Assembly (NCBI GenBank): GCA_947476065.1
Contig: CANJPG010000017.1
Location: forward strand, 1 to 52,992
Reading direction: 5' to 3'
DNA: 52,992 nt
Source of the DNA: Fidelibacterota bacterium
Lineage (GTDB): Bacteria; Pseudomonadota; Alphaproteobacteria; Rhodospirillales; Rhodospirillaceae
Shown here: positions 35,727 through 43,970 of the stretch, one piece after another
Numbering within the stretch: position 1 is the first letter of the stretch
How the letters are laid out: each line of letters begins with the position of its first letter
Program-made: the position numbers and the translations under genes
Notes under the pieces: model-generated
Database searches by the model: none
Seen by the model: the letters and a program-made list of their open reading frames with translations, nothing else
Told to the model about the DNA's origin: nothing

Positions 35727-36547
35727 CACGCAAAGCAGGTGTCATGGGCTGGCCGGTGGATCATTCGCGCTCGCCGGCGCTGCACGGCTTCTGGCTGAAG
35801 ACTTATGGCATCGACGGTACGTATGAACGCTTGCCCGTAAGCCCCGCCGACCTGGGCACGTCGCTGCGGGCCTTGGCCGCGCAGGACTACGCCGGTGTCA
35901 ATCTCACGGTGCCCCACAAAGAGGCTGCCATGGCCTTCGTCGATGAACTTTCGCCCATCGCCCAGCGTATCGGCGCCATCAACACCATCTTTGTCAGCAA
36001 TGGCCGGCTGCACGCCACAAACACCGATGGTTACGGCTTCATCACCAACCTGCAGACCGGCGCACCGAAGTTTGATCCCAAAGCCGGGCCCGCCGTGATC
36101 TTGGGCGCGGGCGGTGCGGCGCGTGCTGTCTGTGTCGCGCTGCAGGACGCCGGCGTGCCCGAGATCTGCGTCGTCAACCGCACCACCGACCGCGCCGAGG
36201 CCCTGGCGCGCGATCTCGGCGATCGCATGACGGCGGCCCCATGGACCGCGCGCACCGCGTGCCTCAAAACCGCGAACCTGCTGGTCAACACCACGACCCT
36301 TGGCATGAAGGGCCAGGCGCCGCTGGATATTGATCTACAGAATCTGCCGCCCACCGCCACCGTGAACGACATCGTTTATGTTCCGCTCGAAACACCCTTG
36401 CTCGCGGCGGCGCGGGCCCGCGGGCATGTCGTCGTCGATGGCCTCGGCATGCTGCTCTATCAGGCCCAGCCCGGCTTCGAAGGCTGGTTCGGCACACGCC
36501 CCGAGGTCACGCCGGCTTTGCGCGAGGCTGTCCTTGCGGCGGGTTAA
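35723..36547 (+). CDS. aroE: Shikimate dehydrogenase
   Basis: AroE reduces 3-dehydroshikimate to shikimate with NADPH. The 274-residue protein has the shikimate-binding N-terminus GVMGWPVDHSRSPALHGFWL, catalytic Lys/Asp motifs NLTVPHKEAAM and NTDGYGF, and the NADP-binding loop ILGAGGAARAVCVAL with NRT after the second strand. QAQPGFEGWFG closes the domain. Linked to maf by a 4-base overlap; coaE begins within its last codons. Confidence 0.96.
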   Translation: MTRKAGVMGWPVDHSRSPALHGFWLKTYGIDGTYERLPVSPADLGTSLRALAAQDYAGVNLTVPHKEAAMAFVDELSPIAQRIGAINTIFVSNGRLHATNTDGYGFITNLQTGAPKFDPKAGPAVILGAGGAARAVCVALQDAGVPEICVVNRTTDRAEALARDLGDRMTAAPWTARTACLKTANLLVNTTTLGMKGQAPLDIDLQNLPPTATVNDIVYVPLETPLLAAARARGHVVVDGLGMLLYQAQPGFEGWFGTRPEVTPALREAVLAAG

Positions 36548-37196
36548 ACTCACTGCCGGGCGACGGGTACTACGCCACCGCCGGCAGCGCCCGACGCTGG
36601 TCATCGGCCTCACCGGCTCCATCGCCATGGGCAAATCCACCGCGGCGGCTTTGCTCAAACAGCTGGGCATTCCGGTCTTCGATGCCGATGCCGTCGTACA
36701 CCGGCTCCTGGGTCCAGGCGGCAAAGCTTTGCCCGCCATCGCCAAACGTTTCCCAGGTGTTGTCGGCAAAGGCGGCGTTGACCGCAAAGCCCTCGGCGCA
36801 AAAGTCTTCGCCGATGCCGGCGCGCTGAAAGATCTCGAAGCCATCACACATCCACTGGTGGGTGAGGCTCGCGGGCACTTCTTGGCTCAGGCCGGCTTAC
36901 GCCGCGACGGCATCGTCGCCCTCGACGTGCCCTTGTTGTTCGAAGGGACGACCCGGCACCTCTATGATGCGGTTGTTGTCGTTTCAGCGCCGGCCTTCCT
37001 GCAGCGCCAGCGCGCCCTCGCGCGAGCCGCCATGACGCCCGCCCGCCTCAAGGGCATCCTCGCGCGCCAGTGGCCCGATGCCCGCAAGCGCGCCCAGGCC
37101 GATGCAGTGATTCCCTCCAGCCTCGGCAAACGCGAGACCTTGCGCCGACTCCAACAAGTGCTCACATTGCTAAACGCGAAACGTCACCACACTTAG
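36534..37196 (+). CDS. coaE: Dephospho-CoA kinase
   Basis: CoaE carries out the last step of coenzyme A synthesis. The P-loop is GLTGSIAMGKST (25-36), followed by FDADAVVHRLL and VALDVPLLFEG and the lid region. No ATG is near the domain start. The TTG at 36534 (MRRVKLTAGR...) has GAGG 6 bases upstream and overlaps aroE by 14 bases; the open frame continues to an ATG at 36378 but that would be a 170-base overlap. The product is about 220 residues, normal for CoaE. Start is a judgement. Confidence 0.92.
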   Translation: MRRVKLTAGRRVLRHRRQRPTLVIGLTGSIAMGKSTAAALLKQLGIPVFDADAVVHRLLGPGGKALPAIAKRFPGVVGKGGVDRKALGAKVFADAGALKDLEAITHPLVGEARGHFLAQAGLRRDGIVALDVPLLFEGTTRHLYDAVVVVSAPAFLQRQRALARAAMTPARLKGILARQWPDARKRAQADAVIPSSLGKRETLRRLQQVLTLLNAKRHHT

Positions 37197-37204
37197 GGTC
37201 TTCT

Positions 37205-37888
37205 ATGCGCGAAATCGTCCTCGATACCGAAACCACCGGCTTTGATCCCCTGACCGGGCACAGGGTGGTGGAAATCGGCTGTATCGAGCTGTTCAACCAT
37301 ATGGCCACGGGCAACGAGTTCCACACCTACCTCAACCCGGAACGCGACATGCCGGCCGAAGCCGAAAAGGTGCATGGCCTGTCGATCACATTTTTGTCCG
37401 ACAAGCCGCTGTTCGTCGCCATCGCCGAGGATATGCTCGCCTTCATCGGCGACTCTCCGATCATCGCCCACAACGCCAGCTTTGATATGAACTTCATTAA
37501 TGCCGAGCTGACACGCATCGGCCGTCAGACCCTGCCGTCGGATCGCGCCATCGACACAGTGACTCTGGCGCGGCGTAAATTTCCGGGTGCCCAGGCCAGC
37601 CTCGACGCCCTGTGCCGGCGTTTCCAGATCGACACCTCGGCGCGCGGCAAACACGGCGCGCTGCTCGATGCCAAGCTCCTGTCGCAGGTCTATCTCGAGC
37701 TGATCGGCGGACGCCAACCAGGCCTGGCCCTGGCCGCTTCTGAAACCATCGACGTCGGACATAGCGCCGGTGACCGAAGCGTCCGCCCGGCGCGCACGCA
37801 TGCGCCCACAGCCGAAGAGCTGGCCGCGCACGGCAGCTTTGTCGGCGCCTTGAAAAACCCTATTTGGCTTAGGGTCTCAGGGACTTAA
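37205..37888 (+). CDS. dnaQ: DNA polymerase III subunit epsilon (proofreading exonuclease)
   Basis: The DEDDh 3'-5' exonuclease that proofreads for Pol III. Exo motifs are visible: VLDTETTGFD (Asp7, Glu9), AHNASFDMNFI and KHGALLDAKLL (His, Asp). The 227-residue length and C-terminal tail, which tethers the polymerase subunit, are typical. It starts 8 bases after coaE at ATG 37205; the frame runs further upstream inside coaE but without domain sequence. It converges on secB. Confidence 0.95.
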   Translation: MREIVLDTETTGFDPLTGHRVVEIGCIELFNHMATGNEFHTYLNPERDMPAEAEKVHGLSITFLSDKPLFVAIAEDMLAFIGDSPIIAHNASFDMNFINAELTRIGRQTLPSDRAIDTVTLARRKFPGAQASLDALCRRFQIDTSARGKHGALLDAKLLSQVYLELIGGRQPGLALAASETIDVGHSAGDRSVRPARTHAPTAEELAAHGSFVGALKNPIWLRVSGT

Positions 37889-37908
37889 GCGATTTTAGAG
37901 AACGGCTT

Positions 37909-38442
37909 TTAGTGAACCGCCGGCGCAATCGGCGGCGCTGCCGGCTGGCTGCCTTCGGCCGGCTGGAATTTGCGCCGGTAGAGCTCGGCGAAATCCACCA
38001 TCTGCATCATCAGGGGCGGGAAGCCGGCGGCCCCCGTGGTCTCCGAGACGATCTGGCGCACAAAGGGGAACAGGTGGCGCGGCACTTCAATCAGCAGCAG
38101 CGAATGGACATATTCCTCCGGCACCACCTGCGGATTGACCTCGGTGACACAGCCGTAAAGCAGTTCCATGATGAACGCGGTCTTGTCGCCGACTTTGGCA
38201 TCCAGACTGATCGCCAAGGTCACTTCAAAGGTCGGACCCTCGATCTGGCGCACATTGGCGTCGATGGTGATGTTCATTTCCGGGCCGGTCTGGCGCATGA
38301 CATTGAAAATGTCCGGCGCCAGCGGGGCCTCGAAAGACAAGTCCTTGATGAACTGCCCTAAAAACCTCAGCGGCGGCGCTTGCAGCTGATCACCATCCGG
38401 CGGGGTCTGGTCGTTGGGCGTATCGGAGGGCATGTCGCTCAT
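37909..38442 (-). CDS. secB: Protein-export chaperone
   Basis: SecB is the tetrameric chaperone that delivers unfolded precursors to SecA. The 177-residue protein has the conserved core QFIKDLSFEAPLAP, FEVTLAISLDAK, AFIMELLYGCVTEV and VPRHLFPFVRQIVSETTGAAGFPPLMMQMVDFAELY. Acidic/polar N-terminal (about 20 residues) and Pro/Ala-rich C-terminal tails flank it. It is opposite in strand to dnaQ and timA. Confidence 0.95.
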   Translation of the reverse strand: MSDMPSDTPNDQTPPDGDQLQAPPLRFLGQFIKDLSFEAPLAPDIFNVMRQTGPEMNITIDANVRQIEGPTFEVTLAISLDAKVGDKTAFIMELLYGCVTEVNPQVVPEEYVHSLLLIEVPRHLFPFVRQIVSETTGAAGFPPLMMQMVDFAELYRRKFQPAEGSQPAAPPIAPAVH

Positions 38443-38798
38443 CAGAAAGTCTCCATCGGCGGCCGGTCCCCGGCCACATCAAAGGGCCGCGCTGGCCCAA
38501 AAAGCCGTGCGACGTAACATGCTTCCCGGCCTCAACACAAGCTGGAGACGCTAGGGCTCCGGGCCGTTGCTTTCGCCGAAGGGATGACAAAATGGCCAGG
38601 TTCGCTTGCCCTTTAGGGGGTGAGGGCCTATTTTTAACTGCGAACAGCGGCACCCAGCTTCGTTTAAGACGGATAAGCCCTCCTTCGGGTGATCAAAACC
38701 CGTCCGCCAGCGTTGATGAATAGGTGCACCTTAAAGGCGCAAAGTAGCCGCGCGCGGTTTTGGGCCCCAACAGACTTTAAAGGTTTAAAGCGGACACG
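38443..38798. promoter_or_regulatory. Divergent region between secB and timA
   Basis: A 356-base gap. An exact inverted repeat CTTTAAA-GG-TTTAAAG at 38775-38790 ends 8 bases before the timA ATG. It occupies the ribosome-binding zone and could be an operator or an RNA hairpin that masks the start. A weak GCCCT/AGGGC stem followed by T5 (38608-38635) is also present. No gene or RNA was recognised. Confidence 0.35.
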
Positions 38799-39497
38799 AT
38801 GGAAGGTTTCCAGTTCATTGACATCATCATCCTCGCCATGGCCGCGGGCTTCATCATCCTGCGCCTGCGCAGCGTGCTGGGCCGGCGCACGGGCCATGAG
38901 CCCACCGTCGAGCCGCGTGATGCCCGGGGCGAGGAAACCGTGCCCCGCAATCCCGATAACGTCGTCACTCTGCCCGTACCGCCGTCGCGCCGCTCGCGCG
39001 AAAGCGTGCTTAGCGATATCGAGCCGGCCTATCAGGGCACCCCGCTGAAATCGGGCCTCGTCCAGATTAAGATGGCCGATCCCACCTTCTCCGCCGCCCA
39101 GTTTCTCGAAGGTGCCGCCAAGGCTTTCGAAATGATTGTCGCGGCTTACGCCCGTCACGACACCGATACGCTGAAGCCTTTATTGAGCGGCGACGTCTAC
39201 GCGCGCTTCGCCACCGCCATCCAGGAGCGTGAAGAGCGCAGCGAGACCATGGAAACCGAGCTTGTGGTGCTGAAGCCGCCGCGCCTCGAAGGCATCGCGG
39301 TCGAGGGCAATCGCGCCTCCATCGACGTGCGCTTCCAAAGCGAACAGGTCAATATCGTCAAAGATAAAACCGGCGCCGTCATCGAGGGCGACCGCGAACA
39401 TGTTGACAGCGTCACCGACATCTGGACCTTCTCGCGCGATCTCGCCAGCAACGACCCCAACTGGATCCTCGTCGCGACCCGCAGCGTCGACTCTTAA
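38799..39497 (+). CDS. TimA (Tim44-like) adaptor protein
   Basis: A 232-residue protein with one N-terminal membrane helix (FIDIIILAMAAGFIILRLRSVL) and a C-terminal Tim44 domain (about 90-230), with AAQFLEGAAKAFEMIVAAYA and LVVLKPPRLEGIAVEGNRASIDVRFQS. It is the alphaproteobacterial TimA, related to mitochondrial Tim44, linked in the literature to membrane protein handling. The linker is basic and Pro/Arg-rich. It lies next to secB as in Caulobacter and relatives, upstream of mltA. Confidence 0.9.
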   Translation: MEGFQFIDIIILAMAAGFIILRLRSVLGRRTGHEPTVEPRDARGEETVPRNPDNVVTLPVPPSRRSRESVLSDIEPAYQGTPLKSGLVQIKMADPTFSAAQFLEGAAKAFEMIVAAYARHDTDTLKPLLSGDVYARFATAIQEREERSETMETELVVLKPPRLEGIAVEGNRASIDVRFQSEQVNIVKDKTGAVIEGDREHVDSVTDIWTFSRDLASNDPNWILVATRSVDS

Positions 39498-39514
39498 GCG
39501 CGCGCGTTTCTCCG

Positions 39515-40816
39515 TTGAGTCCGCTCGCCCGATTATCCGTCGTCGTCCTGGTGTCGATGTTGATCGGCGCCGTCATTGGCGCGTCCTACGTCAAGCATCT
39601 CCAGCCTGAAAAGCCGGCGGCCACGGCACCCCCGGCCCCATCACGCATTGAACCGGTTGCGGTCTATACACCCGTCGATGTCACTGATTTGCCCGGCTGG
39701 ACAGAGGATTCCGTAGCTCAAGCCCTGCCCGCCTTGCAGCGCTCCTGCGCCAAGTTCGCTGCCATGGCGCCCGAGGCCGTCATCGGCCAAGGCATGCTGG
39801 CCCGGCCGGCGCGCATCTGGCAAGCCGCCTGCCAGGGCTTAAGCCAGACCAACGACGGCGCTGCGGCGCTGCGGGCACACCTCGCGCGCGATTTCACCGC
39901 CTTTCGCGTGGCCATGTCGCAGTCCACGCCCGACAATGATACCAAGGCCAGCATCAACGACCGCGGCACCTTCACCGGCTACTACGAAGCCGACCTCAAA
40001 GGTTCGCTCACGCGCGGCGGCAGTTACCATGTCCCCATCTACGCCAAGCCGCGCAACCTAGTCGCCGTCAACATCCGCGATTTCTTGCCGCCCGCGACGC
40101 AGCTGCCGAATGGCATACCAACCACGCTGGTCGGCCGCGTCGACGGCGCGAACACGACCGGCGGCCAGCTCAAGCCCTATTACACCCGCGCTGAGATCGA
40201 CGCCGACGGCGCCATCGCCGAGGATGCCGACGTGCTGCTCTGGGCCGATGATCCAGTGGCGGTGCATATTCTGCATATCCAGGGCTCGGGCCGCGTCACA
40301 CTGCCCGACGGCCAGGTCATGCGTATCGGATTTGCCGGCCACAACGGCCGCGCCTTCAAAGGCATCGGCAGTATTTTGCTGGAGGCCGGCGAACTGAAAC
40401 CGGGCGGGGCCTCCATGATCGACGTGCGCGCCTGGCTGGCGCTGCATCCCGGCGAGGCGGTCACCTATATGAACCGCAACGCCCGCTACATCTTTTTTCG
40501 CAAGCTCAATCCTGCCGAAGCCGAAGACGGTCCGGTGGGTGCGCTCGGCGTTTCGCTCACGCCGCTGCGCTCCATGGCGGTCGATCCGCGCTTCATTCCC
40601 TTGGGTGCGCCGCTGTGGCTCGATACCCAGGACCCGGACGGCATTCCGCTGCAACGCCTGATGGTCGCCCAGGACGTGGGGGCCGCTATTACCGGCGGCG
40701 TGCGTGGCGACATTTTCTGGGGGGCCGGCGAAGAGGCCTTCTCCAAGGCCGGCCGCATGAAAAGCGGCGGCAGCTACTATGTCTTCGTGCCCCAGGCCCA
40801 GGGCGACACGCCGTAA
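39515..40816 (+). CDS. mltA: Membrane-bound lytic murein transglycosylase A
   Basis: MltA cleaves peptidoglycan to 1,6-anhydro-muropeptides. The 433-residue protein starts at a TTG (MSPLARLSVVVLVSMLIGAVIG), which supplies a membrane anchor rather than a lipobox; no lipobox Cys was seen. MltA blocks include FTGYYEADLKGS, DPVAVHILHIQGSGRV and the C-terminal 3D-like barrel VAQDVGAAITGGVRGDIFWG with catalytic Asp region. It follows timA by 17 bases. Confidence 0.92.
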   Translation: MSPLARLSVVVLVSMLIGAVIGASYVKHLQPEKPAATAPPAPSRIEPVAVYTPVDVTDLPGWTEDSVAQALPALQRSCAKFAAMAPEAVIGQGMLARPARIWQAACQGLSQTNDGAAALRAHLARDFTAFRVAMSQSTPDNDTKASINDRGTFTGYYEADLKGSLTRGGSYHVPIYAKPRNLVAVNIRDFLPPATQLPNGIPTTLVGRVDGANTTGGQLKPYYTRAEIDADGAIAEDADVLLWADDPVAVHILHIQGSGRVTLPDGQVMRIGFAGHNGRAFKGIGSILLEAGELKPGGASMIDVRAWLALHPGEAVTYMNRNARYIFFRKLNPAEAEDGPVGALGVSLTPLRSMAVDPRFIPLGAPLWLDTQDPDGIPLQRLMVAQDVGAAITGGVRGDIFWGAGEEAFSKAGRMKSGGSYYVFVPQAQGDTP

Positions 40817-40929
40817 GGCTCCAGGCTAAAGAGCCGGCGTATTTAGATTCGGGTAAACATTCTGAAATAGGCTCAAGGTCGGAGTGGTGCGCGGGTCAAG
40901 AAGAACCCGCCGCCGGATGAGGAAGACGT

Positions 40930-41487
40930 ATGAACCAAGCTGCGGCCCCCAAAACCGGCGAGAAAAAGCGCGATCGCGCCCTCTATGCGCGCCTGGTGGA
41001 ATCCTACCAGGCCGACCGCATCAGCATTTTCGTCGACTTCGACCGGCTAAACGCGCCGCGCTCGCCGGTCTGGAGCCCGTGGGAGAACATCGCCCCCCTG
41101 CTCATCATTCTGCTGGGCTCCATGGCCCTGATGTTCTTCATCCATCTCATGCTCGGCACCGCCACCATGGTGCTCGGCGTGCTGTTTTATCTGTTTGTCA
41201 TGCGCCCCTGGATCGCCCAGCGCGTCTATCGCCGCGCCATCGAAGCCGCGACCGAGAATTTACATAACTGGAACCTGCTCTGGAAGATCGGCGGCCTGGT
41301 CATCACGCTCAACTATATGAACAAGACCCGCTGCGTCGCTCCCGATGGCGACTGGCGCGCTTTTGTGACGCGCTATCTCCCCGAGATGGAGTTGGAAGGT
41401 GTCGAGGCCTACAATGCCTTCAAGCGCATGGAACGCCCCGAGACCGAAGACAAAGAAGCCGAGCGCCTCAAAGACCTCAACATGTAA
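40930..41487 (+). CDS. Membrane protein of unknown function
   Basis: A 185-residue protein with two adjacent membrane helices (about 56-72 and 75-92, LLIILLGSMALMFFIHL and MVLGVLFYLFVM) and soluble ends. The C-terminal part has a charged helix ending in EAERLKDLNM. I do not recognise a family. It lies between mltA and smr, 113 bp after mltA, and may be co-transcribed with them. A GAGGAAGACGT run precedes the ATG. Confidence 0.7.
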   Translation: MNQAAAPKTGEKKRDRALYARLVESYQADRISIFVDFDRLNAPRSPVWSPWENIAPLLIILLGSMALMFFIHLMLGTATMVLGVLFYLFVMRPWIAQRVYRRAIEAATENLHNWNLLWKIGGLVITLNYMNKTRCVAPDGDWRAFVTRYLPEMELEGVEAYNAFKRMERPETEDKEAERLKDLNM

Positions 41488-41520
41488 AGCCGCCCATTCG
41501 GGCATCCCGCGGAGCCTGTC

Positions 41521-42066
41521 ATGTCCCGCCCGCGTCGCGACCTCACTCAGGACGAGCTGAAGATCTGGCGCCATGTGGCGCGCAGCGTCAAACCGCTGAT
41601 CGACAGCGCGCGCCATCCGTCGGCGGACGATGATGATGTGCAAGAAACGCCGCGCCCGCGCGTGGTGGCGGCCGAAGCCGAAACGCCGGCCCGCGCGGTC
41701 ACACGCCCGCAGCCACCCGCGCCCCTTAAGCTCGGCACCGTCGCCAACATCGACCGGCGTACCGGCCAGCGTTTCACGCGCGGCGAAATGGAAGTCGATG
41801 GGCGTATCGATCTGCACGGCCTGACGCTCGATCAGGCCCACAGCGCACTGACGTCATTTATTCGGGGCGCCGCGGCGCGCGGCGCCCGCTGTGTCGTCGT
41901 CATCACCGGCAAGGGCAAAGGGGAAAGTATCGGACGTATCCGTGCCGAAACGCCGCACTGGCTCAACCAGGCCCCCTTGCGTCCGCTGATCCTGGCGGTC
42001 ACCCAGGCCCGCATTCAGCACGGCGGCACCGGCGCGCTTTATGTGCTGTTAAAGCGGCAGCGCTGA
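41521..42066 (+). CDS. Smr-domain protein
   Basis: A 181-residue stand-alone Smr (small MutS-related) protein. The C-terminal Smr nuclease-like domain shows RIDLHGLTLDQAHSAL, then VVVITGKGKG, and ALYVLLKRQR at the end. The N-terminal 90 residues are basic and Pro/Arg-rich, with two low-complexity stretches. Stand-alone Smr proteins act on RNA or branched DNA; which applies here is not known. The 3' end overlaps the convergent xth gene by 18 bases. Confidence 0.88.
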   Translation: MSRPRRDLTQDELKIWRHVARSVKPLIDSARHPSADDDDVQETPRPRVVAAEAETPARAVTRPQPPAPLKLGTVANIDRRTGQRFTRGEMEVDGRIDLHGLTLDQAHSALTSFIRGAAARGARCVVVITGKGKGESIGRIRAETPHWLNQAPLRPLILAVTQARIQHGGTGALYVLLKRQR

Positions 42067-42861
42067 CTCGGAGGCGCGTAGTTTCAATATCACCGGCACA
42101 TGATCCGACGGCGGCGTCCAATGCCGGATGTCCGTCAACACTTCGACGCCGGCAATGCGCGCCTTCAAGGGCTGTGTCACCCAGATGTGATCCAAACGCC
42201 GGCCTTTATTGGCGGCCTGCCAGTCGGCCGCGCGGTAACTCCACCACGTGAACACCGGATCGCCGGCGGGCACCACCTCGCGCAACGTGTCGATGAATTG
42301 CAGCGAGCGCTTCATGCGCTCGAGGGCGGCGATCTCGATGGGCGTGTGGGTGACGATGCGCGACAGCTTCACGTGATCCCACACATCTGACGGCAGCGGC
42401 GCGACATTGAAGTCGCCGGCGACGACAAGGGAATCCCGATAGCCGTGACGCCCGGCAAAGTGTTCGGCCACGGCCTCGACGAATTTCAGTTTGTGGGCGA
42501 ACTTGGGATTGCGTTCGATGTCGGGCAACTCGCCGCCGGCCGGCACATAAAGGCTGTGCACGCTGATGCCCTCCACCGTTGCGCTGATATGCCGGGCATC
42601 GTCGCGTCCGCAGTGGGGATAGCGGTCGATCTCGCTCAAGGGCAGCTTCGAGAGAATCGCCACGCCGTTGTAGCCGCCGAATCCGGCCACGGCCTGATGG
42701 GGGTATCCCATGGCGGCGATCTCGGCGGCCGGGAAGGCCTCGACCTTGGCCTTGGTCTCCTGGAGACAAATGACGTCGGCCTCCGTCTCCTCGGCCAGAC
42801 GCTCAAGCTGACCCAGGCGCTTGCGCACCGAATTGATGTTCCAAGAGGCAATCGTCAGCAT
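42049..42861 (-). CDS. xth: Exodeoxyribonuclease III (AP endonuclease)
   Basis: XthA-type AP endonuclease and 3' repair exonuclease. The 270-residue protein carries the family motifs ICLQETKA (catalytic Glu), GDFNVAP (Asp, Asn) and the final SDHVPVILKL (Asp, His). WNINSVRKRLGQL is a typical start. It is on the minus strand, downstream of lolA. A perfect 30-bp hairpin lies 28 bp before its start. Confidence 0.95.
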   Translation of the reverse strand: MLTIASWNINSVRKRLGQLERLAEETEADVICLQETKAKVEAFPAAEIAAMGYPHQAVAGFGGYNGVAILSKLPLSEIDRYPHCGRDDARHISATVEGISVHSLYVPAGGELPDIERNPKFAHKLKFVEAVAEHFAGRHGYRDSLVVAGDFNVAPLPSDVWDHVKLSRIVTHTPIEIAALERMKRSLQFIDTLREVVPAGDPVFTWWSYRAADWQAANKGRRLDHIWVTQPLKARIAGVEVLTDIRHWTPPSDHVPVILKLRASESALPL

Positions 42862-42889
42862 GAGGACGGACTGTGCCGCACAAGAAAAT

Positions 42890-42919
42890 GGCGCCCAGTG
42901 TGGGGGGACACTGGGCGCC
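42890..42919. repeat. Perfect inverted repeat upstream of xth
   Basis: GGCGCCCAGTGT (42890-42901) and ACACTGGGCGCC (42908-42919) form an exact 12-bp stem around a 6-G loop. There is no T tract, so an intrinsic terminator is unlikely. It is 28 bp from the xth start, on the side of its 5' leader. Confidence 0.7.
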
Positions 42920-43142
42920 TAACGGAGTGCCATGAACGGCAGGGGAAACCGTCTCACAGCGGCGTCTGAGGTCGTTGCGACCACGACGCTTCGTTGCAAT
43001 GGATATAGGACTGCTTTTTCAATTAGCAAAGCTATCGGGTTGCATATCGGCCATGCAGCGCTTGCAATACCGTTTTTCAACACAGAATCCTTTATAAATC
43101 AGCCAGTTGTAGATGAACACGATATCGTGATTGGGAGCGATT

Positions 43143-43226
43143 ATGGGGCTCCTGGGACGCAGTCATCGCCTGATTCCCAAAAAGGGGCCGAAAAAGCCGA
43201 CTCGCTCTATGAGGGTGGCTATATAA
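43143..43226 (+). CDS. Possible 27-residue basic micro-protein
   Basis: A plus-strand frame of 27 residues with a strong GGGAG ribosome site 6 bases upstream and a very basic composition (His, Arg, Lys-rich middle). It is antisense to neither gene and lies just before the end of lolA. Chance frames of this size are common, so it is only a candidate. Confidence 0.2.
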   Translation: MGLLGRSHRLIPKKGPKKPTRSMRVAI

Positions 43227-43242
43227 GACCTGCTACTTCACG

Positions 43243-43860
43243 TTAATCGCGGTCGCCGCTTTTGCGGGTCTCATAGCGGAACAGGGCCCGATCCAGGGAC
43301 ACACCAGTCTTGGCGTCATAGATGGTCACTGCGACCTCCTTGTTCTGCGCATCGAGGACGCGCCACTGCTTCAGCTCGAAGGGCGCGGTGCTGAAGACCA
43401 GCGTTAGCTTGCCGACAGAGGGATCCTTGGCCATGGCGGTGGTGATCTCGAGCGTACCCGCCTCTTGTTTCACGCCCAGCAGTTTCACCGCGGGATCGGT
43501 GAAGGACAGATTATCTTTCAGCAGGATGCCGGCCGGGGTGTCGTCCAGGCTGATGTGGCTTGCGTCCTTCATCTCGGTATCGACGTAGATCAGGAAGGCG
43601 CCGTCGGCGACCATCAGCATGGGCGTCGGCGGGTCATAGACTAGGCGCATGCGCCCGGGCCGCGAGACATAGACGTCGCCCTCGACACTGCCGCCGTCGG
43701 GGTTCACCTGCAGAAAGCGCGCCTTCAAGGTTTTGACGCCGTTGAGGTAAGTCTCGGCCTGTTTAAGGGCGGCCGTCTCGGCATCGGTTAGCGCAAAGGC
43801 CTGTGTGCTCCACAGGCCCATTAGAACGATGGTCAACGACAGCAGAATTTTGCGCAGCAT
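43243..43860 (-). CDS. lolA: Outer-membrane lipoprotein carrier protein
   Basis: LolA ferries lipoproteins from LolCDE across the periplasm to the outer membrane. The 205-residue product has a signal peptide (MLRKILLSLTIVLMGLWSTQAFA) and the LolA core: YLNGVKTLKARFLQVNPDG, VYVSRPGRMRLVYDPPTPMLMVADGAFLIYVD and the ELKQWRVLDAQNKEVAVTI strand. It lies downstream of ftsK on the same strand, 110 bp gap. Confidence 0.94.
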   Translation of the reverse strand: MLRKILLSLTIVLMGLWSTQAFALTDAETAALKQAETYLNGVKTLKARFLQVNPDGGSVEGDVYVSRPGRMRLVYDPPTPMLMVADGAFLIYVDTEMKDASHISLDDTPAGILLKDNLSFTDPAVKLLGVKQEAGTLEITTAMAKDPSVGKLTLVFSTAPFELKQWRVLDAQNKEVAVTIYDAKTGVSLDRALFRYETRKSGDRD

Positions 43861-43970
43861 GTGAACCTCTGGACCCTAACGCGGGCGACCCTAAAAAGAT
43901 CGCCCAAGTCTAACGTCCAAACTATGGCGCGGCTGTGGCCGAGTCCACACCCCGCCCCATAACAAAGGCC

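Larger units (their letters stand above)
42862..43242. other. Intergenic region upstream of xth with hairpin and micro-ORF
   Basis: A 381-base gap between xth and lolA (both minus). It holds a perfect 12-bp stem hairpin at 42890-42919 and, at 43143-43226 on the plus strand, a 27-codon frame encoding a basic peptide (MGLLGRSHRLIPKKGPKKPT...) with GGGAG 6 bases before its ATG. Both may be functional or chance; no known RNA was recognised. Confidence 0.4.

Noticed and set aside
42932-43246. 104-residue plus-strand frame between xth and lolA
   Set aside because: No family character and it contains the micro-ORF in another frame; probably chance.
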